DNA of 64,000 bases from Epichloe hybrida (lineage: Eukaryota > Ascomycota > Sordariomycetes > Hypocreales > Clavicipitaceae), in assembly GCA_019022495.1 (NCBI GenBank), contig JAFEKR010000001.1, forward strand, positions 3,100,001 through 3,164,000. Direction: 5' to 3'. Position 1 is the first letter of the stretch, and each line of letters begins with the position of its first letter. Position numbers and translations under genes: made by a program. Positions 12,325 through 24,418 of this stretch are shown one piece after another. The notes beneath the pieces were generated by a model that saw only the letters and a list, made by a program, of their open reading frames with translations, did not search any database and was not told the origin of the DNA.

Positions 12325-13179
12325 CTAATTAGTGGTTAACTTTATAACTATAGATAAGCTAGGTATTATAAGAAAAGATATTTCTATAGACGCCACTGCC
12401 ACTACCCCTTGTTATACTATAATAGTTATTGTAGTAAAGAGGCAAAACTATATAAGTGTGCTAAAGGAAGAGATTAGAATCCTAGTTACGGGCTTATTAG
12501 GCTTCTAAGGAATTAATCTATTAACCCTTAGGCTTAGGGATATAACTTTGTTATATCTATCTGGGATATTGTTGTTAATTATTGATTTTATTGTCTATCA
12601 CAAGAAAACTAACTAACTAACCGAATCTATTGCCGCGAGGTATTTATTTCGAACCTAATGTTAAAAACGACCCTTAGTTAAGCTAGCTAACTTAAATTAA
12701 TTATTACGACTGTTGCTAATAATATTATCCGATATGATTGAACAATAAGCTCTGTTCCTTTTAATAGGCATTTACAGAGACCCCCCCCCCCTTTTTCTAC
12801 CCTCATAATACCCTAACCTTTAAAGGATGAATTACTAAGGCAATTATAACCCCTTTCCTATGCCCTTATAAAAGACTAGAAAGAATCCGTTAAGCTAGAT
12901 CTAGAGACTACTACGTAGCTTAAGCTTAATAACTAGATCACAAGATTCATTAACCTTAGTAAGCATTAAGGTTAGAGAGATAATGACCTCTAGGAATTAT
13001 TTCTAGAGGACTTCGAAGGATAGTCTGGGAATACCTTCGTAAGGGCTAATAGTAAGATTGTATAATAGCTACGTAATTCCCTACGAGATAGTGGTGTGTA
13101 TGTTACTTAAGGTCCTTCAGCTGTGGCTGCCTTACAATAAGTGATTTAAGAAGAAAGAAGATTGCTGTAGCCTAAGACT

Positions 13180-13480
13180 AGGGAGCCCGAAGACCCTGAA
13201 AACCTTGAGGACTAGGCCAAAGCGTTGATTGAAGAGATTACGGCCGAATTGTTAATTGAAGAGATTGCGGCCGAATTGTTAATTAAAGACATTGTTACTA
13301 AGGGGATGCTGATTGAAGTATTCCTCGTAGAGGAAGAGGTCCGATAAGCCACTAATGAGATTGCCGAAGATTATTAAGAGTAATTAACCAAAGACCTTGA
13401 AGATTAACAATAAGCCGTTGAATGCAAAGATTATCAAGACCTAATGCCTAAAGACTTGATGCCTACACGCGATATTAAAC
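13180..13480 (+). pseudogene. Acidic open-frame relic inside H
   Basis: A plus-strand frame rich in Glu, Leu and Ile, for example EEITAELLIEEIAAELL, includes a tandem duplication of a unit of about 30 bp (13228-13285, gaagagatt and cggccgaattgtta). In-frame stops fall where CAA or CAG would restore Gln. The composition suggests a helical, perhaps gag-like, protein. I do not recognise it, and it is too short to assign. Confidence 0.4.
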
Positions 13481-13902
13481 AACGCTTTAAGATAGGAAGC
13501 TATAAGGGGAATAACATATTACGTGGGGATATATTACGAAGGCATATGTCACGTACGCACACGAGCTTGTTATATATCCCTCTGGTTACAGTTGATTTAG
13601 ATTATTGGTAGTAAGGAGGCACAAGACCCTTAAGACCCTCAAGACCTTTATTAAGGCACGAGACCCTTGAGAACTTTAAGACCCTTATGAAGCTAGGAAC
13701 TATAAAGAAGAAAAGACTTATGATATCAAGGGATAGGAGCTTAGGCAAGGACTGACAGATCAATTTAATTAACCGATGCCGCGATAGCCAATCAGAGCAG
13801 CGGATTCCTATTAAGGGATCCACTAGTGTACACTTTCCTTTAATTTAATTTTTATTACGTTTTTAAGCTCTTTAGCCATAAAGGAAAAAGAGAGATTACT
13901 AG

Positions 13903-14162
13903 TGTTAATTCCTTCGGATCTTCATTAGTTCAATCATGGCTAAAGACTAGACTAATTGTGAGTCTAGCGTGATGCACGTGATATGATTAGCTGCATTAAT
14001 TCGCTACCCCCTTTTATGCCTTACATACGGATTTCGCTCACTTTTCTAGCATCTAGACTTTCCCTCTCTTCTCCCTCTTTCCTAGCTAGCTAGCTAACTA
14101 ACTATATCGACTTTAATTTATACGGGATTTATTACCTGCGCAGGACCTTGGTGCATCCAACA
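13903..14162 (+). repeat. 3' LTR of element H
   Basis: 260 bp, direct copy of 12065-12324 with scattered transitions. Preceded by a purine-rich tract and followed by the target duplication gtaat. Confidence 0.85.
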
Positions 14163-17100
14163 GTAATAATACCACTATTAAAGGTTAGTGAGTTCCCTAT
14201 AAAAAGGATTTACTTTAGTTTAGTAGTAAAAGAAGCAGCTTTTAATTAATCTTTCTCTTATTAAGAGAACTTATAGTTAGATAGTCTAATTGTATTATTA
14301 GTCTGCATCCTTATATACACAAAGGTTAGGTTCTCCTTTATTATTATAAGTAGGCATAGGTTAAACATAAAGGTTATTATCTAGAGTATTTCTCTATAGT
14401 AATAATAATACGTTACTTACTAGTAGGTACTAGCTTCTATAATACTATATAGAGGCTTAATTACTTATATTATTATACCTATAGGGTATAGGTAATAGAT
14501 TTAGATAGGGATTTAGGCTAGGATTATATAACTAAGAAGCGTTCGTGCTTACACATAGGCCTATGTAATATCACGAAGCTAGAGGATAAGGCCTAGTAAT
14601 AACAACGCAGGTGCTATTACAAGGATTAATTACTAGCTAGCTCGCTAGATTATCAAGGCTTATGTAAGGATTACTAGCTTTTTCTTATCGCTATAACCTT
14701 AGATTATAAGCCTTAACTTCTTGTATAAATCCGTTATCTTGCCCTTTACCTTATTAATAATATAGGAATTAAAAATTTAAACTTTACTATACTCTCTTTT
14801 ATCATACTTAATGAATTTAAACACACCTTATTTAATTAGAGAATTAATCTTAGCTTTAGTGGATAGCTTAAAGGGTTTACTAGGGGTCTTAATAATTCCT
14901 TCCTTATATAATTAGATTATAAGCTTAAGGTTAGAGCTTTCCTTAGCTAATAGAAAGATATTAGTCTTGTCTTTTATTTAATTTGCGTAATTAATATTAG
15001 ATATAATAATAGGGGGGTTCTTCTAAGGTCTTCTAAGTCCTTACCTTAGGGGATTAGTAAGAGGGATAGCTATAGGCTATAGGGAGGTGTCTTAGTTATC
15101 TACGCTCTTAGGAGGTCTCTTTTTATTAGGATCTTTATAAAAAGGCCTAATAGATATTAATCTAAAGGCCTTAGGGCCTTAAGGGAGCTTAAGAGTGTAG
15201 GTCTTACCTTCTATAGCTAATAGCTTATAGGGGCTTACCTATCCTTTACCTTTATACCACACGCGTATAAGTAATCCTAGTAAGAGGTTAATGGTTATAG
15301 AGGTATTAGGACTATTCCTCGTAGCAAGGGCATTACTAACTTTCCACTAGGTATAAATACGCTTAACTTCCTTTATTACTAGTTAGATTATAAGGGCTTG
15401 CTACGTAATATCTAGTAATAGAGGCAATTCCTTAACTATACAAGAATACATGCTAAAAATAAGGACTATTAGCATAAGACTATTTAATCCTATAGTATTA
15501 TTTATAGCTTTAACTACTATTTATAATACTATAGGCTCTAGCGTTATTAGGCATTCCTATTAGATAATATTATAGGCTCTTTAGAGTAGCCTATAATATT
15601 GCTTAACCTTACTAATACTATAGTAAGCCTTAATAGGGATGTCTTTAATCTTAATTGCTATTAATAATATAAGCTACTTAAATTCCTTACCTCTAAAGGT
15701 TATTCTAGTATCCGTAATAATTAAATCTGGGGGGCCTAGATAAATATTAATCTAGCAAAGACAGAGTGCTTCTTATATAGTCTTTACAGAGATATCTTTA
15801 ATAAATCTAGCTATATTAAAGGATATAGCTATATTAATAACTTATAGAATAAGGCAGTTACTATTAAGATATATAATATCCACAATGATTTCATAATTAT
15901 AAGCATATTTATCCCAAAGAGTAAATTTAAACTAATATAAGCTATCCGCGTGTAATTAGCACTGCTAGCAAACCTTAGTTAGTTTCTTAATAGCTTTAAA
16001 CTTAACCTTATGCCCTAATTTACATAGTAAATCATAAAGATGTTAAACTAAAGGGTATTTAAAGCGTTAATATAATTAGCAGAGCTTAATCTCTATAAGA
16101 TAACTCTAAGCAACACTTTCTTCTTTATTAAGAAGTATTCATATATACCCCTATTTACATATAATAGGAACCTTAATATTCCCTTACTATAGAATGTTCT
16201 TTAATATATAGAAATTAATCTTTAGGCAGGTTATATTATTAAGGTATAAGAGAAAGGGAGTGTTTATAGGAATTACCTAAAAAAGGATAATTCTAAATAG
16301 AGTTAGTACTTTAATTAATCTAAGTGCCTTAATTAGTTCTCTAGGGCTAAATTTAATCTTTATTTTCCTAGTATTTAACTTATTAAGTATAATAGTTAGT
16401 ATTACACTTTACAAAGCTAAGAATTAAGGGTAGCTTACTAATAAACATCCCGTAGCACCTATATTAGCTATAATACCTTTAAAGGTTCTAGATAAATATT
16501 ATCCTTTAAGTGTAAATACGCTTAGTGCCTTATCTAGTTCCTAAAGATTAAATGAATTCTTCTTAACTAGAGCATAAGTCATTACTTTACTAGCGAGAAT
16601 CTTAGTAGTCACACAGCTATTATAAGTGGTCCTATGTGTAAAGAAGCTTATAGGCACTTAGCTATCACTATCTTCTTTACTAAAACCAAGTTCTATTAGG
16701 TATTAGTTAATATTATTATCCTTAGCTAATTTAGGATTATTATTACCTTTATACTATGTTAGGAACGCATTATATAAAGAAGCTATTAAGTCTATGCGAG
16801 AGTAATTCTTAAATCATTAGAATACTTTCTTCTAGTCCTTATCTAAGTGTTTAGTTAACTAATAACCTTCTTTACTACATATATAACACTTTTTTAAGCA
16901 TTAAGGCTTACTCTTTAATAAAGATTAACTATACTAGGCTTCCTTGCCTTTTCTATTATACTTATAGTTAGTCTAAAAGTATTCCTTAGTGCTAGCTTCT
17001 ATAAGGAATTACTACTAATTAATTAAAGCTTTAGATTTACTAATTAATATCCTTATCCATTTGTAAAAGCATTAGAGGTTAATAGGAGGATTAATAATAT

Positions 17101-18907
17101 AGGCCCTATATTCTAGGATTCCTTTATAAGCATTTAGAATTTAACTATAGAGGTCTAATTCTAACTAGGATTTATAAGGATTTGCCCTTTAGAGATTTAA
17201 AAGCTTTGTTATAAGGTCTTTAAAGCACTTAATCTTTAATTTACTAGGGTTCTCTTAGATAATCATAAGTAGTTATAATCTTCCCTATAATAAATAGTTC
17301 TTTTAATACATATTATCTATCTTAAACTTCTACCTAATCCTATAGATAAGAGTTAGGAGATCTTAGGGGTCTCCTTAGCCTAAAAGGTTCTTTAAGAAGT
17401 ACTATAAAGGTCTTTCTTTTAGTATAAACTTAAAACTATAGCCTAATTATTCTTATATAATTCCTAGTATCTTATACTTCCTTTAATAAGTTAAGAGCTT
17501 AATATTAAGAATATTATACTCCCTAGCACTATACTTAATACTCTTATTACTATAGAATTTATTAAGATTAAGTAGTTACTTTAATAAGGGTTAGCCTATC
17601 TCCTAAGGGGGAATAGGGATAATTAAATCTTATAGAAGAGGTGCTATAGTCCTAGATTATAGAGAGGGATTATAGTACCTTATTATAGGAGAGGAAATAA
17701 GGGAGGTCTAGGGTTATAGTTAAGGGCTTATAATAGGGGGATTGCCTTTACTATTACGCCTTTGCCTTACACTTAGTATACTTAGGGATTAGTATAACGG
17801 AATTTAGGAATAGAATAGAAGTAATTATAGTAGCTAAGGGGATTAGGGATATTATAAAGCAATTAGTTAATTTATTTAATCTCTAAAAGAAGGGATACTA
17901 ATAGGGAGAAGGTCTTTATAGAAGTCTTTCTTTACTATTTACCTCTTAAAGGGGGAATACTTCCTAGTAACTTCCTATATTTCTTCTTCTTTCTAATTAT
18001 AGAATCCATTATAGTTAATAACATCTTTAAGCAAGACTACTATCTTATAGTAACTCTATAAGTCTATATAAATACTACTAAAGAAAAGAAAGTCTTAAAG
18101 ACTCTTTATAGCTTTAGGATTTACTACTTAGAATATTTCTTATTTCTATCCTTTAAAGTTATTACTAAAGATAGTAGATAGGGTTTATAGGTATAGGTTC
18201 TTATATTTGTAAGTTACTTTCTTAATAAGAATCTAGGCTATAAGTTCTTTAGGGGTAGTGTTTGCTTTAAGATTAAATAATTCCTTATTCTCTAGTGCTT
18301 ATTACGTGATATATTAGTGTAAATTAGGGGATATATAGCTAAGGAGGTAAGATATAACTTATAGATTAGCTTCTCTTCTAGTATCCTTAGGGGGGAAGGT
18401 GTGTTTATAATCAGAGGGAATGTCTTAGGCTCTAGATCCCTCTAGTTAATCTTAATGTTTTACTATAATATTAGTAGTAAATAGGGGGGTAAGGGAAATA
18501 GAGAATTAATAGAAGTCTAAAGGATTATAAGTAAAGCTATTATCTTTATCCCTTAGTAGGTTTAATTAAATAATTAAGGATAGGTTAGGTTAGTTACTAA
18601 CTAGGCCTTAATTATTTAATAAACATATCTCTAAGGGTTTATTTACGTAATTAACACGCTAATTAATTAAATAAAGATAGGTTAGGTTAGTTACTAACTA
18701 GGCCTTAATTAAGTTAATAAGCTTAGATTTAGTATAAAGCTAGTTATAGTTACTTAAGGTAAAAGGAGAGCTAGATTATACTTTTTCCTTAGTATATTTA
18801 GTATCTTAAAGTAGCACTTCCTCTTTTATAAGGTAAGTCCTTAATACTAATACCTCTTCTATAAACCTTACTAATCTATAGTATTTATAGAGATAACTAC
18901 TAATTAG

Positions 18908-19203
18908 TGTTAGTATTTACAGGATACTATTAACCTACGTATAGGGTTTTTAGGGTAGACTAAAGTATATATAATTATTATATATTCTAGTTTATTAAAG
19001 CAAGCAAAAGAGGGATTAAATAAAAGCAAAGAGAGTGCGCTATTTATCATAGGAAAAGGGGCCTTAATTAGGGTTACTAGCGAAGAGGCTATATGTGCTA
19101 ACCCTAATCGCGGCGCGGTTAGGCTAGACATATGGGTCCGCGATGCAACGCGCCTACCCAATCAGAGGCGCGCACCCTTGTTGATATCATGCTTATTCCA
19201 ACA
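18908..19203 (-). repeat. 5' LTR of element D
   Basis: 296 bp, tgttagtatttacagg to cttattccaaca. The high-coordinate end keeps CpG-rich sequence that is mutated in the other copy. On the minus strand it is followed by CTAATTAGTAGTTATC, the PBS-like motif shared with H and I. Confidence 0.85.
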
Positions 19204-20470
19204 GCTCCCTTTTTATAGATAAAAGAGCTAATTAGCTAGCTAATTAGTAAAGGCTTTATATAGATCTTTAAAGATATTTATATCTTTATTAAAGATAGTC
19301 TAATTATCTTCTTCTATGTAAATAACCTTATTACCTTATTTGCTAAAGGGAAATCATATTTATATAACAAATTCTATAAAAGACTTTTTATAAAGTATAA
19401 TATTAAGGACCTTAGAGAATTATAATAGTTCCTAGGTATTAAAATTATTAGAGATTATACTAATAGGAAGGTATAGCTTAATTAAAAGTCCTATTAGGAT
19501 AAAGCTACTACTAAATTTAATATAAAGATCCCTTAATAAAGACCTATAGCCTTAATAACTACTATACTACTTAAACCTTTTAAAGGAGAGGTTAGCGTAT
19601 AAAATCTAAAGAGATATTAATCTCTAATTAAAACCTTACTATACCTAATAATAGTGTTAAGACTTAATATTACTTTTATAGCTTTATAACTTTTATAATG
19701 CCTATAGAACCTAGGGCTATAGTATATAGAAGTAGCTAAAAAAGCCCTTAAGTATAAGTATATATAAGTAAACCTAGTAATTAAATATAGTAGTAATAAC
19801 CCTAAATTAAAAGCATATAGTAATACTTTCTTTACTAATAATATTATAATATAAAAAAGCTTATAAAGCTATATTATAAAGCTCTTTAAAGGGCCTATAC
19901 TTTTTAAGGTAAGTAAGTAAGCTACTATAATAACCTTATTAACTAAAGTAAAGCTTCTAGTACTTTCTTATTATAGTAAAGAGCTTATAGCCTTTAGATA
20001 GCTATATTAAGAGGTTAGGCTATGCCTAGGAGATAATACACTTAAAATTAAATATAATAATATATAGATAATTTACCTCCTTAAGGAAGAATTTATTAAG
20101 CTTATTATAAAGCTATAGTATATAGATATTTATTACTACTAGCTTTATTAAGAGGTTATAAAAGAAACCTTTAATATTACCTAAATTACTACTAAAGAGA
20201 TAATTACTAATAGCCTTATAAAGCCTCTTATAGGGAATACTTTTACTAGCTTTTATAAGGTATTAGGGCTTATATAACTACCCTCTAGTATGCTTAGTAA
20301 GGAACCTAAAGAATAAGCATTATATAATAACCTTAAATTAAATAAGATTATAATAAATTAACTACTTTTTACACTATAGAATTAATTTAAATATTATAAG
20401 ATTAATTTAACTAATTTAATTAATTTAGATTTATTATAAGGAACCTTATATAAGGTCCCCTAGGGGGGTG
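19204..20470 (+). pseudogene. Copia A reverse transcriptase and RNase H relic
   Basis: Continues element A beyond D. At 19315-19326 the frame reads Tyr-Val-Asn-Asn, the copia YVDD active site with both Asp codons changed by G-to-A mutation. Downstream are a PRYNY-like FLG block and the RNase H C-terminal region near 20030-20320, with a mutated CDN motif and a final KEPKE. Stops replace Gln or Trp. The purine tract at 20461-20470 closes the interior. Confidence 0.7.
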
Positions 20471-20722
20471 TGTTATACCTATAAGGGCATAATTAATCCT
20501 TATTACATAATAGTCTTACTACTTAACTAGCTAAGACAAGAGTTTACCCCTAGCTAGTTATTTTCTATAATCTCTATAACTATATAGTATATTTTAATAC
20601 TATATTAGTACCTTACCTATAGTAAAGGTACTTAGGTATTTAAACCGTAGTCCGCACCCTCTTATAAGGATAGACAACTCAATAGAGGTAGTCAGATTAA
20701 ACCTGAGCTTCGCGGTCTAACA
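20471..20722 (+). repeat. 3' LTR of element A
   Basis: 252 bp, tgttatacctataagg to cgcggtctaaca, followed by atgtt. Its last 80 bases are close to unmutated, the mirror image of the 5' LTR. Confidence 0.9.
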
Positions 20723-21008
20723 ATGTTGTACTCCGTCATCCGTGATAATTGCTTGCTTGCTTGCTTGCTTCCTTGCCTGCTTGCCTGCTTGCCTGCTTGT
20801 GCCAGACTTGGCGGCAAGGGGCGGCAAGGGGCGGCACTCGCAGCCTTTTGCAGCCTCTTTCTGCAGGAACTCGTTCGTTTCCTGCAACGATCCCAGCCCA
20901 GCCAGCCATCGACTCTCCGCTCACCATGCGATAGAAGTCAGTCAGACTACAACAGCGACTACAAATGCAGCCTAACTTGGCTCAAACAGTCTAATTATCA
21001 TGCATCCA
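20723..21008. other. Host DNA island between elements A and B
   Basis: 286 bp of balanced composition, continuous with host sequence ending at 5766. It has a gctt/gcctgctt microsatellite (about 20751-20800) and a ggcggcaag tandem (about 20809-20834). Short open frames here are low-complexity products of the microsatellite. No gene is supported. Confidence 0.8.
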
Positions 21009-21260
21009 TGTTGGACCGCGAAGCTAGGGTTCAATGTGACTACCTCTATTGAGTTATCTAACCCTGTAAGAGGGTGTGAACTATAGCTTAAATACCTAAG
21101 TATCTTTACTATAGGTAAGGTACTAATATAGTACTAAAACATACTATATAGTTATAGAGATTATAGAAAATAACTAGCTAGGGGTAAACTTTTATCTTAG
21201 CTAGTTAAGTAATAAAACTATTATATAGTAAGAATTAATTATACTTTTATAAGTATAATA
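21009..21260 (-). repeat. 3' LTR of element B
   Basis: 252 bp, reverse complement of the element A LTR. Its first 70-80 bases, next to host DNA, are far less mutated than the rest. On the minus strand it is preceded by a TTAGGGGGGTA purine tract (about 21261-21271). Confidence 0.88.
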
Positions 21261-21444
21261 TACCCCCCTAAGGGACCTTATTTAAGGTTCCTTATAATAA
21301 ATCTAAATTAATTAAATTAGTTAAATTAATCTTATAATATTTAAATTAATTTTATAGTATAAAAAGTAGTTCATTAGTTATAATCTTATTTAATTTAAGA
21401 TTATTATATAATACTTATCCTTTAGGTTTTTTACTAAGTATACT

Positions 21445-21677
21445 TGTTGCGACAACCGGGTTAACATCGGGTTGACCACTAGGAAAGTGGAGCACGTGCG
21501 GCAGCGCCGCACTGTGATTGGCCGCACCCGTACGCGAGGCACACACGTGACTCGCGTCCCCTTTTTTTCTTATGGCTATATAACGCTATAGATAGCTTCA
21601 ATCCTTAGACCTTATTATATTATTAAACCTAACCCTACGTTACACTAGTGCATACCAATCCCTTAGTGTAACTAACA
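21445..21677 (+). repeat. 5' LTR of element I
   Basis: 233 bp, tgttgcgacaaccggg to gtaactaaca. Followed directly by ctaattagtggttg, the PBS-like motif shared with D and H. Confidence 0.87.
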
Positions 21678-22689
21678 CTAATTAGTGGTTGAAAAACCAT
21701 AGATAAGCTAGGAATCACTTAAGAAGAGGCCTTCCTTTAGCTGCCTAAGGAAGTGTGCTAAAGGAAGATAGACTCCGGATACTAGATGTTAGGCTTCCTA
21801 GGGATTTGACTTTTTTTTTCTATCAGCGAGTCTTTAACCATTGATAGAAAAATCAATCCTATCGTCCATCACAAGAAAACCAATCAACTAACCAAGAGTT
21901 TATAGCTACGCATAACTTCTTAAACTAGAGATTAAAAACCCCTTAACCCTGCTAGTTAAAAATCCCTTAGCCTCGCTAGCTAAAGACTATTAATAATAGC
22001 ACCCCTAAGTAATAAATAAGCTTTATTATAGACTACTAAAGGAAAGCAGCCTGCCTAATCAAGACCTAACAAAACAAGCTTACCTCTATGACTTCAAAAA
22101 CATGCCTTAGTTATTACCACTAACTAGGAGAGCTCAAGAGAACTAGATCCTTAGACTACTAAGGAATAGGAGCTTAATAACCATCTTGCTTAGATAATTA
22201 ACGTCTATAAAAGCAGTTAATATAAAGATCTTGCCCTTTAGGAGATCTTCTATAATAACCTTAATAGCTAGACGAAAGAAACACTTAATTAAGCTTCACA
22301 ACCTTTAGTACGCAAATTACAAGACTACTTACATAAGAATAGCATCTATATTATCCGAAACCAAAGTAGTAAGATTATTAAATTGTTAATTTAAGTCCTT
22401 AAAGAAGAAATAATGTTATAGTGGCCTAAAAACAAAATCATAAAGCAAATCACCATAGGCAAATTCCTCTCTTCAAATAATCCCGCCCTTAAAAGCCCTC
22501 CGATCACAAGCCCTTCAATTTACACTACCCTTATCCATTACCCTTTAGTATATAATCCTCCTATATATAATCCCCTAACTAATAACCCTTACAATCCCGC
22601 TTTAAACAACCCTCTAGCTATATAACTACCTTAAGGAAGAAACACACCTAAACCCCTAACAAATCCGATAATTCCGCTAATTATCCCGG

Positions 22690-23653
22690 AATAACCAATA
22701 TAATAGATAACCCTAGCTATGCAAACAGTGACAATCCCATCTGAAAATCAAATCATAAGAAAGATCTTAGAACTCATAAAAAGCTATAAGAATAACAACC
22801 ATTATAGTAGGAAGATATATAACTTCCTCACGCTAAAAGTTAACTTATTTTAGAATAAATATAATAGACTAAATCTCCCGTAGGAATACATACATAAGGC
22901 CCTTCCTATTATACTTTCAGGTAATGCTAAGTAGTATTACCTTGATTATCTAGTAAACAAAGGCTTCACATACAAACAAATAGTTAACGACGTTTATTAA
23001 CAATTTAAAACAGAAAGTAACTAATAGTTCTATTACCAAGAATAGAACAGTATAATGCTTAGGAATATTATCACTACTAATCCAGATAAATCCAAACTAG
23101 ATTATCTTAAGATTCTACTTACAACCCTTAAACGTATTCACAGAGGACTCTTTCCCCTATTAATAGTTAATATAGAACTCTATTATTAGACCCTAAGCGT
23201 AATTTCTAGTGTTCCAGAGTGTAAGCAAGCTGAATATAATTATTCACCTGGTTTTAAAGGACTTACTAGAGACCTCCGAAAATCAATCTCTATCGCCAAA
23301 GCTAACAAATCAGCTACCTAATTCAATTAAAGCACTATTAGTACTAATAATACTAATAAATTAGAAGTAATGTTCACAGACTGCTATTATAACTAACTAT
23401 ACAATTAACAAGGTTAAGGCAGAGGCTATAGTTACCGTAACTAAGGCCATAACTACAGCAGATACTATATTTATAATAAGAACGAATGCTAGTTAATGAA
23501 CTATCTAGAGAAAGACTAGAAAGAGGCAAAGGAATATTAGTAAAAGAATAAGAGGCACTAATCGCCGCTAATAAAGAAAAAGTATTAGGCATTCCTCGCG
23601 GCCTACGAAGGCTAAGTATCTAAAGAAGCTAATAACCTTACTAATAGAGCGTA
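22690..23653 (+). pseudogene. Element I gag relic
   Basis: One plus-strand frame can be followed from about 22700 to the J insertion if TAA and TAG are read as mutated Gln codons. It is rich in Gln, Asn and Tyr near 23380-23460 (a segment with repeated Gln, Gly and Tyr) and in Lys, Glu and Gln after that. Position and composition suggest gag. No CCHC zinc knuckle was seen, although one Cys followed by Tyr-Tyr at about 23380 may be a remnant. Confidence 0.5.
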
Positions 23654-23658
23654 GGAAT

Positions 23659-24418
23659 TATTGAAATGTAGGGAGCTAGTTGCCAGCTGGCAACAGCTGT
23701 ACAGGTGCAAGCTCTACGGTCGGGGACCAATAGGGCTGCAACGTTAAATCAATCAACGCAACGCAACGGAAGGTTGTGGCAGTTATCAACTAATAGAATT
23801 CAATTTAGATCACTTTTATGATATCTTATAGAGCAATAGAATTGATTTTAGATACGTTGTACGGGCAATGCGGCTGTTGTTGGTTGAGAGGACTAGCTAT
23901 CTAGCTAGTTGAAAAGATCTTCTTCCTCTCATAGACCTACCGACCGTATCGGTGGATCCGGGCCGCCAACGGGGTCTTACGGGCCACTTTTGATTTTCCG
24001 CAAAATTCATTTGTATGCAAAAACCAAAAAATCGACTCACCACCATACTAGCTAGCAACCCGTATGCACTAACTTTTGGTCCAAAAAATAACCTTGTATA
24101 AAGAGAAAGCCCTATCTTTAAGCTTTAATTTGCTATATGTGAAACTTTTGTATGACCTCTAGATAAAGAGAAAATCGTTGTTAAAGATAGCTATAGGGTA
24201 AGTTATGTGTAGGGTAACCTGCTTACGTCACCCTAGCTTACGTCACCCTAGCTTACCTAATTACTAGTGGCGTGGTTGTAGCCACACTTGCAGCCACAAC
24301 GCAATTGACTAATTAGTCATCCACATGGTCGGTCGCAGCTGTCAGACTTGCAAAGCAAGCTAGTAATAAGAAGGTTCTTTAACTAGAAAAGGGCTAAAAA
24401 TAGGTCTTATTTTTAACA
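23659..24418 (-). repeat. 3' LTR of element J (760 bp)
   Basis: Same structure as the 824-bp LTR of L (60598-61421) apart from a 64-bp deletion in the ttgacagctg repeat zone. The low-coordinate end tattgaaatg is the mutated form of tgttgaaatg and abuts the duplication ggaat. Confidence 0.85.

Larger units (their letters stand above)
12065..14162 (+). mobile_element. Non-autonomous LTR element H (2.1 kb)
   Basis: 260-bp LTRs at 12065-12324 and 13903-14162, duplication gtaat at 12060-12064 and 14163-14167, a purine-rich tract (aaaggaaaaagagaga) before the 3' LTR, and the PBS-like ctaattagtggtta after the 5' LTR. The interior is about 1.6 kb and shows no integrase or RT. Its 5' leader and 3' end resemble those of element I, and its 3' end matches H2 at 36166-36360, which carries an RNase H relic. 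H is therefore probably a deletion derivative mobilised by relatives of I or H2. Confidence 0.82.
11021..18907 (-). pseudogene. Element D gag-pol relic, interrupted by H
   Basis: Reading the minus strand from 18907 down: a presumed gag part too decayed to outline (about 18700-17000); the integrase C-terminal region, readable as VSPYKLLA followed by FRLISIRPF (about 15300-15100); then RT start (about 14870-14680, with a readable KGKITDLYKKLRL block). The RT is cut by element H. After H the minus frame resumes with RNase H (about 11900-11400), including a GYVL-like core and a TKSKRVIRS-like block. The order integrase then RT is copia type, and the blocks match those of element I. Many stops replace Gln or Trp; no product is possible. 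Confidence 0.6.
10725..19203 (-). mobile_element. LTR retrotransposon D inside element A
   Basis: 296-bp LTRs at 10725-11020 and 18908-19203, with the duplication gctcc at 10720-10724 and 19204-19208. The minus orientation follows from three points: integrase-, RT- and RNase H-like frames read on the minus strand in decreasing coordinate, a purine-rich tract precedes the low-coordinate LTR, and the PBS-like ctaattagt motif follows the high-coordinate LTR. The element carries H inserted at 12065-14162. Net length without H is about 6.4 kb. Confidence 0.85.
5767..20722 (+). mobile_element. Ty1/copia element A, RIP-mutated, with nested insertions
   Basis: Both ends are fixed: 252-bp LTRs at 5767-6018 and 20471-20722, each starting TG and ending CA (or its mutated form TA), a purine tract taggggggtg just before the 3' LTR, and the 5-bp target duplication atgtt at 5762-5766 and 20723-20727. 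Removing the duplicated target restores host DNA joining 5766 to 20728. Order of relics is protease-like (about 8490), integrase (about 9340-9750), reverse transcriptase with a mutated YVDD (19315-19326), then RNase H. That order is copia type. Inside lie two solo LTRs, a retroposon and element D. Confidence 0.9.

Noticed and set aside
20723..21052. 109-codon frame starting at the target duplication
   Set aside because: Translation of a gctt microsatellite (LACLLPCLLACL) and it runs into the LTR of B.
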